A stretch of 64,000 nucleotides of DNA from contig MU128926.1 of assembly GCA_014904985.1 (NCBI GenBank), forward strand, positions 22,644-86,643. The letters run 5' to 3'. The stretch's first letter is position 1; the number at the start of each line of letters is the position of its first letter. The stretch is from Hydnum rufescens UP504. Lineage: Eukaryota; Basidiomycota; Agaricomycetes; Cantharellales; Hydnaceae. Below the pieces are notes generated by a model. The model made no database searches and was not told the DNA's origin. It saw only the letters and a program-made list of their open reading frames with translations. The translations under genes and the position numbers were made by a program. Shown here piece by piece: positions 23,549-33,000 of this stretch.

Positions 23549-24093
23549 TCACCGCCCCATCTCGGCAAGTTTCTTTGCAAGCTTCTTTGCCGCCTTCCTC
23601 TCCCTCCGTCTTTTGCGCTCACGCACCTTCGCCCAGCGAACTTGCTCCTTGCTTAGCCCAGGGTTCGCAATCTGATCTAGCTGTGATGCGGAAGGGTCAA
23701 AAAGTCAAAACTTTGTCTCTCAAACAAGCGCGATATCAAAACGCACACGTTCTTTCAGAATGCGACGAGCAGTTTTACGATTGTGTTCTAGGGACCGAGA
23801 GTACTGGCATGTAACGCGTATGCCGGATGGCTTGTGAAGCAGAGACACCTAAATGAAGGGTAAGGATCCCGAGCGAGCGAGGGGCAGGAACAATTTACAT
23901 TAGACTTGGTTTTATTTATCGCTTGGCCACCAGGCCCGCTCCCTAGATCCCCAGGACCAAGTGAGAATGGGAAATTATTCAGAAAAGTTTCGCTCAGACC
24001 CCGAATGAATGTCTCTTCAATGTCCTCATCCTTAATTCTTGGGACTTCGCGTTTCTTATGTGCTTTAAGCAACGATCTTAAGGAAGGAAACAT
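23549..24093 (-). CDS. Mitochondrial peptide-release-factor-like protein (MTRFR type)
   Basis: Small class I release-factor homologue that keeps the GGQ catalytic loop but lacks codon-recognition domains. It probably rescues stalled mitochondrial ribosomes. Exons downwards: 24093-24000, 23942-23899, 23848-23726 and 23680-23549, giving 130 residues. Sequence features: EDIEETFIRGSGPGGQAINK with the GGQ at about residue 36, then KPSGIRVTCQYSRSLEHNR, TARRILKERV, and a very basic tail (RERKRRRERKAAKK) typical of ribosome contact. The N-terminus MFPSLRSLLKAHKKR suits mitochondrial import. It matches MTRFR/C12orf65 better than ICT1 in length and in its late basic tail; the subfamily is inference. 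Convergent with NTAQ1. Confidence 0.88.
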
Positions 24094-24244
24094 CTTTTGA
24101 CGCGCTTGAGATTCGCTCCTCTCAGGTGGATTTATCTTGGAATATGCGATAGTTCCTTCGTCACTACACCACATAATTAGCTGTGGTCAATTCCCAATGT
24201 AGATATAAATCGTAGGAGGTAAAGGGGGAAATGGGACATAAGTC

Positions 24245-24749
24245 TCACATTTTCACCGTCTTCGTTCCTGTGTGTTTTTTGATGGATGAATTATCCCCCA
24301 ACTCCAAGTCTTCTCTCCATTTCAGCTCTAAGGGATAATGAAGTTTGAGGGTGGAGATGCAAAGGTCTCGAAATATCCACGCACTCCACACGTCGCCTTT
24401 TCCGTTATTCTCACCCTGGGCGAGGTTATGTCGCAGTATGCTAGCCACCTCGAGTGCGTGCGTCAGTTGGGCTTTGTATGTTGCTTCATCTCCTATGGAG
24501 GGATCAGTTTCAAAATCGCTTCGTACTTTCGCCCTAAACGCTGAATCCAAATATCAGAGACGAGCGTATCTCTTCATGGTCCGTGGGGCACCTAATAATA
24601 CTCGCCGATCGCCTGCAGGAAAATGGCGTTCAGTATGGATTCGGAACGGACGTCGTTGGCATACCGTCAAAAGCCAGCCTTGCTGACCGCAATAGTGTTC
24701 GATACGCAGAACGCCCCCGCGAGAGGAGAAAGGGTGAGAGGCCCGTCAT
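24245..24749 (-). CDS. MZM1: LYR-motif complex III assembly factor (Mzm1/LYRM7)
   Basis: Matrix chaperone for the Rieske iron-sulfur protein before its insertion into respiratory complex III. Exons downwards: 24749-24665, 24612-24592 (21 nt), 24540-24385 and 24327-24245, giving 114 residues. The LYR-type helix reads SAYRTLLRSARLAF, followed by FRAKVRSDFE, ALEVASILRHNLAQG and the subfamily end ELGDNSSIKK. ELGDN.SI near the C-terminus is the mark of Mzm1/LYRM7 among LYR proteins. Length is normal. It lies head-to-tail with the release-factor gene, 151 bp upstream of it on the same strand. Confidence 0.88.
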
Positions 24750-24940
24750 CCCCAATTTTGTGTGAGTAAACAAGAGCAAACAGGAGCGGCACGGTCCGGT
24801 GGTGTCCACCCCGCTGGCATCTGTTCTCCGAGGTGCTTTCGTATTCTCTCTCCGGGTAACGTCCAGCAATCCAAAAATATTTCGCTAGTCTATACTAGGC
24901 AACGCGGGGTGGGAGTTAGGGCAACTAGATCCACTACCTC

Positions 24941-26318
24941 ATGCTGTGCGAGTCTGCGGGTGCGGGCGCGTCCCATTCGTCTGGACCTGAATTGGGCTTT
25001 CATGGCTTTCGTTATGTATCCCAATGGACCCCATATCCGATAAAATGCCTCTGGAAAGATTGCAAACGCGAGCTCCCCTGTCGTCGTCTGTTGGAGCGAC
25101 ATGTCACGAGACATTGCAGGGAGGCTTCCAAGGTGACTATGAACACGCAAAAATGAGGCGAATACTAGTAAATCTCCGTAAGATTCAGGGAAAGCGGGTG
25201 TGCTCTTGGAGAACTGGCTGTTTGACTTTGCCTAATACTTTCCGCGAGAGTTCCGACCTCATTGTCCATGTCAATGCGCGTCATGTATCGCTTCTGCCCT
25301 GGCCTTGTCCATCCAAAGGTACGCTGGAGATCTTTTCCGCTCATTGTCCTCACTGAAGCTTCGGATCAGACTGTTCCAAGGTTCTTAACGACGAAACGGC
25401 TCTCCTGGGTCATTTTGAGCTGATGCATTCAACTGTGTCTCGAGGCGCTCTTAGAGAATCACTCAATCCATCATCCTTAGTATTCGCAGAGCCGAATCCA
25501 TTGCCCAATCACTATCCAACGTATCGCTTGGCGATACCAGAGCCCCTTCCGGCCACTTTCAAGAGAGCGAATGTCGTGCGACCCTCCATTAAAGGCATAG
25601 ATTGGGATGAACTAGAACTAGACAACGACGGGACAATTATTACAAAAGCAACTCCTATGCTGATACGGAGGGCAATTGCGAATCCCAAACCTGCGCCACC
25701 AGCCATTCTCAACCAGGTTTCAGAGCCACCTCCAGTATCTCCGGCACTCTCTGCACCACGGAAAACCGGTCTTTCCGAAGATTTGGGAACTAACAATTAT
25801 GACTGGTCGGGAGCCAGGATAATCCTATCTTCCTCCTCGTCCCTCGTCAATCCGACATCCCAATTATCCTGGCCTGCCCCTCGACGCCGAACATTGCTGC
25901 CACCGCCCCACCACTATCCACGCCTCCACACTTGCCGCCCAGTGCACAACACTTCATAGTAAACAGAGATATGATCATTCAGAGGCACATGCCAGCATTG
26001 CCAGCGTCTGGTACTGGTTCTCCTTCGTCCCCCGTGCCTATGAATGTCGACATCGCAGCCACGGCAGTCGTGCCAAGGGCCCGGTCTCATCTGCACTCTT
26101 CTCCCGCAAGGCTACAAACAATTTCAAGAAAGAAACGCAAAATTGATGCTCCCGAATTTGGGGGCGGGGACGAGGGAAATCTCTTGACGCTGCTGGACGA
26201 CGAGATCAGGGCGGGGCCGTATTCGTATACCCGGAGCGATGGGCCGCCAACAACAGGTCGGGCGAGAAAGTCCACAAGAAGTGTGTTTCCCTCGATTCCT
26301 TCGTCTCCCCCTTTGTAA
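24941..26318 (+). CDS. Three-finger C2H2 zinc-finger protein, apparent frameshift
   Basis: Exon 24941-25132 has a finger with CLWKDC and HVTRH (C-X4-C-X12-H-X3-H). Exon 25183-25318 has CSWRTGC and HVNARH. The junction to the exon starting at 25370 rebuilds a third, CPSKDC and HFELMH (C-X4-C-X12-H-X4-H), which confirms both introns. A long low-complexity Pro/Ser tail follows. Near 25877-25880 (CCCC) the frame must shift: one additional C joins the tail to a final basic and acidic region with RKKRKID (a possible nuclear signal) and a stop at 26318. An intron at 25839-25942 would also restore the frame. Probably a nuclear regulator. The true start may lie in an earlier exon. Confidence 0.65.
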
Positions 26319-26442
26319 TATTTGCCAGTATTCGCCAACCCGCTCGATATCCGCTCACGTCAGAATCGCATTATTGTCACATAGTCACAGTACGTACTTC
26401 TTGTAGCCACTATGAAAATCTCTGCATGCATATCTGCATATG

Positions 26443-28902
26443 TTACATACCATCATGATCCCGCATGTCAAGATCTTCTCGATCCCTTTGAGGATTGGCA
26501 TGTAGCGAGGAAGCGGAAATACGGGCATGCGACAACATTGCCATCTCCGCGTCCGATATGCTTCTCGAAATTAATGGAGACCCTGACCTAAGTCCGACCT
26601 GCATCTCTGATCCTGTCACGAACACATTGCTGCTGCTACTGCCGCCGTCTGCTCCTGACCGGTCAGAAGAGCGCACGCGTTCCATCATCATCATTTCCCC
26701 ATCCGACAGGGTGCGAGAGACGTCGAATCTGGCGGGCACGAATGTTTCTGGACTAGGCATGTGTTGCCGGCCTGCCCAGTGGGCATGTGGATCGGCACCG
26801 GAGCGCTGTGACAACTGAGGTGCAGGCACCCAAGGATCCATTCTTGGTCTAGAGGACGGCAAATCAGGGGCCCAGGACCCGTTCGCATAGGGCGGATGCG
26901 GCATGGCAGACTGGAACGGCGGCGTAGTCCAGTCCGTACGCGGTAGGGAAGGGTTTGAAAAGGGCATAACGTGAGAAGACCACGTGGTGGACGGGGCCTC
27001 ACGCCCTGAGCTAGCCCAAGGGTCTTGAGGGTGTCTGCTTGGGTTGTAATCAGGATACGCGTGTGATTCTGGGTAATGATTTGTCAGATATGTAGAGTCT
27101 CGGCCGTACTGGGGGCCGGGATACGTTATCCCGGGAGGGGACAGTTGAGAGGCGGGTGGAATTGACGTTACGGAGGAGGGAGGGACATGATGAGATGCCA
27201 GGAGAGGTTGAGATGATGGGAAAGGGGGCGGAATTGGAGGAGGCACCGTAGGTTGAGTACTGGGAGCCGAGTCAGCGCCCGCTGGGGGAGGATCAATACC
27301 TTCAGGCACCGGACTGGAGACAGACGCACGCTGAACAGCAGCTGCGCTCTTGCGTTCTCTTCGCTCTTTTTCCTTTCGCCGATCCTCGGCTTTCACCTTC
27401 CTGGTCTGTTCCTTCTCTACCACGAGCTTCTGTTCTTGCTCGGCTGCCAACCTAGCTGCCCGCAATTGCCTCTCTTCTTCTTCGTCGATACTCAAGAGCT
27501 CCGTCATATATTCGCTGTAGCGCTCAGACAGTGGTCTCCATGCCTTTGTCGTCCCCACGACAGGGTCTCCCGACCCAGGGGCATAATTGTCCGGCGGGGG
27601 GTGGGCGAATTCTGGGCCGGCGTTGATCCGCACTTTGGCGTTTCCGAATAGGGATATAAAGGGATAATATCCGAGAGTTCCATCATCAAAAGGATTTTCA
27701 CGTTCTTTGAGAACAGTCGTACGTCCACCCTTCGTTCGAGCCTTGGACTCGGGAAGTTGGAGATAAGAGTATATGTCTCGGAATGCAACACCCTGGTCTT
27801 CGCCATTTACGAAGAAGCTAATGACAGAGTTCTCCAAAATGGGGAGAGGGCGAAGTGTTTCTGTTATCGGTTTTTTGACAGGTGTGGCCTTGAGGTCAGG
27901 GCGTTTACCCCGCCCTGGACCAGTAGCAGGGGTGTTTTTGACGGTGGCACTAGATTTGGCGGGAGATGGGGAATGCGAAATGGAGGTATCGTTGGCCAGG
28001 GGATTGCGGGTCTCTGTGAGGGCTATCATCTCCTTGGAGTGAAGGTATTCTGAGGACTCGAAGTACGATTGACCCTTATACTGGATAGGCATGCGTTTCG
28101 GGACGATGTGTGCGGGATCTAGTGGGTCATCGGGATCGGCTTTCCGTCTAGTTGGCAGCGAGATATACAGCCCGATGATGTCGCCCGTAGCAAATGCACG
28201 TCCGTAAGGACGAGGTCGAGAAAGTGTGATTTTTTCTCCAGTTTTATCCCGAATTCCATACGAGTATCCATCTAAGCCGACCGGAGCGTTTAGAGAGGCC
28301 TCGCGTCTTGCCCATCCAAGGCGAACATGAGCGGAGCCCGCCCCTCCAGTAGAGTTTGGAGATGGGCCGTCACCATTAATGATCGCTATTTCAAAGAACC
28401 ATTTGCCTTCCCGAATAGGTGCATTTAATCGAGCGCTTCGGAAACCTTTGTCGCCCATAAGGCCAAGACCATCCTCCGTCACGCGGATGAATGGGCTTCG
28501 GTCTTCCCAGCTTACACGAATGCATTCCGTTGGTGGAGATTCACTGGTTCGATAGTACGGAAGCTCATTTGGCAATGAAGGATCATATGTGGGTGAGGTT
28601 CTAGCAGGGATGTATCGATAATTTCGACCGGAAGGCACGTCAGTGGTTGAGAAGTATCCGGGTTCTGACGTTGGAGAAAATGTCGGCGGTCTAGCAATGG
28701 CATTAGATGGACGCTGAGACGCAGGAATCGTCTCGGAAGGAAGAATTTCATTCTGCAGGCCAGATGCAGCCAAGGGCGAGGCTGCACGCGAACCTGAATG
28801 CTCACGTAGCGTCGCAAGTTTCCGCTTTTTTGGCTGAAGGATGGGCGCTTCTGGAAGCACCTCCGTGTCTCCAGGAGAATCGGAGGGGCGATCCAGATCC
28901 AT
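26443..28902 (-). CDS. BRE2: Bre2/Ash2 SPRY protein, COMPASS complex subunit
   Basis: Subunit of the COMPASS histone H3-K4 methyltransferase. Single uninterrupted frame of 819 residues, unusual among the intron-rich neighbours. After a disordered N-terminal 130 residues a split SPRY domain starts at CIRVSWEDRSPFIRV and runs through GDKGFRSARLNAPIREGKWFFEI, HVRLGWARREASLNAP, DGYSYGIRDKTG and GDIIGLYISLP. After an insert of about 110 residues it resumes with NSVISFFVNGEDQGVAF and YYPFISLFGNAKVRINAGP. The remaining 330 residues are a charged coiled stretch (about 475-530) and a Pro/Ser-rich tail. As in other fungal Bre2, there is no PHD finger. Its start lies 76 bp from that of the divergent E2 gene. 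Confidence 0.92.
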   Translation of the reverse strand: MDLDRPSDSPGDTEVLPEAPILQPKKRKLATLREHSGSRAASPLAASGLQNEILPSETIPASQRPSNAIARPPTFSPTSEPGYFSTTDVPSGRNYRYIPARTSPTYDPSLPNELPYYRTSESPPTECIRVSWEDRSPFIRVTEDGLGLMGDKGFRSARLNAPIREGKWFFEIAIINGDGPSPNSTGGAGSAHVRLGWARREASLNAPVGLDGYSYGIRDKTGEKITLSRPRPYGRAFATGDIIGLYISLPTRRKADPDDPLDPAHIVPKRMPIQYKGQSYFESSEYLHSKEMIALTETRNPLANDTSISHSPSPAKSSATVKNTPATGPGRGKRPDLKATPVKKPITETLRPLPILENSVISFFVNGEDQGVAFRDIYSYLQLPESKARTKGGRTTVLKERENPFDDGTLGYYPFISLFGNAKVRINAGPEFAHPPPDNYAPGSGDPVVGTTKAWRPLSERYSEYMTELLSIDEEEERQLRAARLAAEQEQKLVVEKEQTRKVKAEDRRKEKERRERKSAAAVQRASVSSPVPEGIDPPPAGADSAPSTQPTVPPPIPPPFPSSQPLLASHHVPPSSVTSIPPASQLSPPGITYPGPQYGRDSTYLTNHYPESHAYPDYNPSRHPQDPWASSGREAPSTTWSSHVMPFSNPSLPRTDWTTPPFQSAMPHPPYANGSWAPDLPSSRPRMDPWVPAPQLSQRSGADPHAHWAGRQHMPSPETFVPARFDVSRTLSDGEMMMMERVRSSDRSGADGGSSSSNVFVTGSEMQVGLRSGSPLISRSISDAEMAMLSHARISASSLHANPQRDREDLDMRDHDGM

Positions 28903-28978
28903 CTGTTTAGACGAGAGAGAGTTGAATCTGGGAATTCTTGACTTCTCACAGTTCGGAAGTCACCGAACGACCTGCACG
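28903..28978. promoter_or_regulatory. Compact bidirectional promoter, BRE2 and E2 gene
   Basis: Only 76 bp separate the two divergent start codons, so promoter elements must be shared or lie within 5' coding DNA. No TATA box is evident. Confidence 0.55.
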
Positions 28979-29856
28979 ATGACAGCACTCAGGCGTATTC
29001 AAAAGGTAAACTTGACTAGCTTAACGTGCGATTGCCTCGACTCATTTGTTACAAAACAGGAGCTAAGTGATCTCAACAACAAACCTATCCCAGTAATTTA
29101 CCCCGGTTCGATTCTCCTATGATTGGCTCACATCCAGGCAATGGGTTCCAGGGCGTTGCAATCAAATACGAGGATGATAACATCCTTGCTTGGACTGTCA
29201 CGATCAAGGGCCCTGTAGGTTCATGCTATTTCGAGTTATGTGGGCCCTCACTTACTATGAATTTAGAACGACAGTCCGTACAAAGGGGGCAAGTTCATCT
29301 TGGACCTGAAGTTCGACTCGACGTTTCCATTCAAGGCCCCACAAGTGAGCCCTGCGGCCTCTCCCCAGACGGATCAGTATTGATAGTTCGCTAATAGGCT
29401 AAGTTCCAAACAAAAATCTACCATCCGGGAATAAATGGGGAGGGTGCCATTTGTATCCCAATACTGAAGGATGAGGTGAGGTTGCTTGCTCTCGTGCTTT
29501 ACATGAGCCCTTATCTTGACTGTCATAGTGGAAGCCGAGTATAACGATTTCTAAAGGTTTGTTTCAAGGCGACACTTGCCTATAGGGTATTATGATGACA
29601 GGATTGTCGTTGTAGTGCTGTCAACTATCCTGGAGAAACTAGGGAACCCAAGCCCTGACGACCCTTTCAACCCCGATATTGCGGCCGTACGTCTGATTCA
29701 TGGGTTCAAGGACATTAAATTTACCTCATCTCCAGGAGCTCAAGGAGAACAAGACCAAGTTCACGGCTACAGCAAAGGAATGGACCAAAAAGTAAGTCTC
29801 AATGGATTTCTGTTTTTAAAGACAGGCCTTTAGCTGTTTTCAGATATGCCTCATGA
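28979..29856 (+). CDS. Ubiquitin-conjugating enzyme E2 with HPG instead of HPN
   Basis: Nine exons (28979-29005, 29060-29092, 29152-29214, 29267-29344, 29398-29475, 29529-29556, 29616-29686, 29736-29791, 29844-29856) give exactly 148 residues, a normal single-domain E2. Features: MTALRRIQKELSDLNN (helix 1), WTVTIKGPNDSPYKGGKF, FPFKAP, FQTKIYHPGINGEGAICIPI with the catalytic Cys, DEWKPSITISKVLSTILEKL, PSPDDPFNPDIA and a final helix ending KEWTKKYAS. The usual His-Pro-Asn before the active site reads His-Pro-Gly. The E3 partner and the modifier used are unknown; CIP after the catalytic Cys resembles the UBE2L3 group more than Ubc4. Confidence 0.92.
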
Positions 29857-30096
29857 GTCCGCCTCGAAATCCGAGCGTTGGTGTTCTCCTCTGTGTACGA
29901 TGTACTTGTAGCTTGTAAGTAGTAAACCTAAGATGAATTCCTGGCAATTAGAAGCTTCCGCCGCCGGAAATTGCCGGTGCAGCGTGGTCGAGCCTCGAGG
30001 CATGAATTCGCGTCAGTAGGCTCTTCTGTATGGAAATTCATGGTCTAAAGCGCCGCTCCTGAATCGTATATTTGGTCTAGAACGTGTGTAGCTTCA

Positions 30097-33000
30097 ATGC
30101 ATCGCTTTCGGTGAGTGAGATCTAGGATGATACATACAATGAGGTGAATTCCATTTAACACCTGAAAACACGTTGTCGCCCTTTCTTCTTCACCTCCAGC
30201 CGCAAGTCAGAGACGAGACGCTCTGCGGCCGTGCCCGGGGCACTCTCTCAGTCTGACAACAATCTTGACATCCCCTCTCTCCCGAGCTTACCTCCAGCGT
30301 CTGATTTCCGTACCTCTTTAATCCTTCCCAGGTATGTACGATTGGTCGGTTGAGCCTACGTGAGATGTCCTCCCGTCCTCCCCTTTAACTCATTCCCACC
30401 ACCTCCAATAGTCTCTCGCGGCGTTTTACAATTCTACGAAACTCCAGTGGAGAGCCGCTATCTGCCGCCCAGGTCAGGACAAGGTTGGCTGAACAACGCT
30501 TGAAGGGCTTAGAAAATCACATCACCGAAGAAGAAGAGGACTTAATGATCATGGCTCTGGAAGAGATGCAGTCTTCTGCAACTTCCAGTAACGACACATC
30601 AGCCCGATCCTCAGAGAATACTGAAGGCTCATCATCATATTTTGCTGACTCTGATCCGCAGCCTTCTCCGACCCGTTCACCAGAATCTACCATTTCTGCC
30701 TCGCGGGGAGCGAGCGGGAATAAACGGCCCGACAATGTGCTGTTCGGATCAGGATCTAGTAGGCTGCGGGATGAGAACCACATGCGGCTGGCGTCGAAGA
30801 CCAGCGATCATAGCCTTCGTTCTACAGCGGCCTCTAATCTCTCTACCCCCCCTCGTGTTCGGCATCCTACCCGAGGCGCCCGTGCAGAAACCTCTGAATT
30901 CTCTCGTGATGCCCCAGTAGCATCAGCCTCGCCTGAGCGGCGTGTCGTGCGTGGGGTAGAGTTTTCTGACCCATTCTCCGGGTACAGCCGCAGAACCGCC
31001 GGGCCTCCAGTTACTCCTGGGTTGGTTCGGCGAGCCTCACTAGCCCTTGCTCAGGCGCTGCAAGACTTGGAGCGTGAAATGGGCGCAATGCAGGCAGGGG
31101 AAGGCTCGCCGGTCATACCTGAATTTGACAAGTTCGACGATGACGATACGGTCCTCGTGACACCTGCTTCCGGTAATAATGGAATCCAAACCGCAGAGGC
31201 TGTCGTAAGAGGCTTATGCATTATTTCCTTTGAATCACTCTAATAGTGAACCTACCAATTATACAGTCTGACAAAGTTGGCTATTGGGTGGATGATTCTC
31301 ATGTGAACTCAGGGCTGTCTTCTCCGTCCCCGTATAGGCGTGTCAATAGTGCCTCCCCCGTTCCGGGGAGTGATGCTCGTGTTCCGGGTTATATTCCTGG
31401 GATGCATAGACCTATTACACCTGCTAGGGAGTCGGATTTCGAGGAGTTTCCCAGTTATTCCAATGCCACAACTCCTCGAGCTACGAGTCCTACTTCTCCC
31501 ACTTCCCGGCCCGTTGGCATCTTTGGGACAGGGCATCTTCGAAGAAGTTCGACGTCTCGTTCAACATCAAATACGCAATCCTCGCGGATTTCCCCCGCCT
31601 CCCCCACCGAATCTACTACCCCGACGGCAGAGCCGTGGCCGGCAAAAGACCGCGCCTTCTCGTCTCCAGTTGCCGTACCCCCGTATCTTTCCCCTTCCCA
31701 CAGTCTGGGCCGTTCGTCGCTTCCCTTGACTTCCACTGGCCTCCAGGTGGAACAAGGCAACGGCAGTGCTCGATCCTCTCGGCCTAGTACTCCCGCCGGC
31801 TCTTCTAGGGAGGCCAGTGGGCTTCATAGCCGTGACGATAGCTCAGCTTCAGATGATATTCCTCAATATTTTGGGCATTCTCGCTTGAAATCGTCTGTGG
31901 ATCGGGGGGACCGCCTTCCTCTCCCGGACTCCCGACTCTTTGGTCAGCAAAGCCAAGCGAAGCCATGGGCTGGACTCCCTAACCAATACGACAGTAGCTC
32001 TGTGCCTGGCAATATCGCCGCCGTTGCCGCATTGTCGGCGCTTCGTCAACACTCGCCCACCCCAAATTCAATCCGATCTCCACAGCGATCGCCTTCCGAG
32101 CATAGGGTTCTTATCCCCTCCTTGCGATCCCCGAGCCCAGCAATCAAGTCAACAACCTCGCCACCATATCACCATACCCCAACACCCTCTTCATCGAGTT
32201 CTTTCTTCCAATTCGAACGCTCTCCTACAGGAAAGCGGTTTGGAGACATTCCTGTTGACCAAATGGACACCCATTCTCGCGCTGCATCCCCGAGTTCGGC
32301 TCCTTACTCCAGGGCATTGGTATTTAGCCCAATCCTCAATTCTTCTAGCTCATCGGTGGTCTCCGTTGGTTCTAGCTATCACTCCTGGGAGGAAACAAAA
32401 GTCGGAAGTTTGAAGAAACTATATGATATGCGTGAACCGTCGAATGACGATAGCTTAGACTCGGACCCTACTCTTGTGGCGTCGGATGGATCAGAGGAAG
32501 TGTTGGAGAAACTGACGGGTCTGACGGTTTCAGACATTACGGCCATTCATAACAAACTCGTGGATTCAGCTTTGTATCCACCTCCTGAGCCGAAGCGTTC
32601 TTCTCACAGCCGCCGTACTTCTTTGGTGTCTCAGTCTCGAGGGAACCTTGCCGACGATTCTGCAAAGGAGATCATTGTATGTATGGCCCATTTGATCTGT
32701 TTCGTTTCAATTCATTGATTGCTCTCCCAGACTTACCGCCCTCCCAGTCGAAGCGCGGCATCTCCTTCTCCAGCACCGCCTGTGCCTAGGGCGTCAACTC
32801 CCAATCTTAATAGCAATGCTACTCCTGCCATACCCTCTGAGAGGTCCAATACCCCTGGTTCCGATCACGCATCCAAAGCTAATGCCTTGTTGCAATCTGT
32901 CATGAACAGCATCACATCTCCATCGTCCACACCCCCTCCAGTCCAAGATGCCCCAGCTGTGACTGCCCGTTCAACAGCGTCTCGGGAAGACGCCTTTGGG

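Noticed and set aside
20200..24244. Puf3-type UGUANAUA sites downstream of ATP12, the release-factor gene and MZM1
   Set aside because: I looked on the correct strand in the short 3' regions and found none. A TGTAGATA near 24201 is on the opposite strand.
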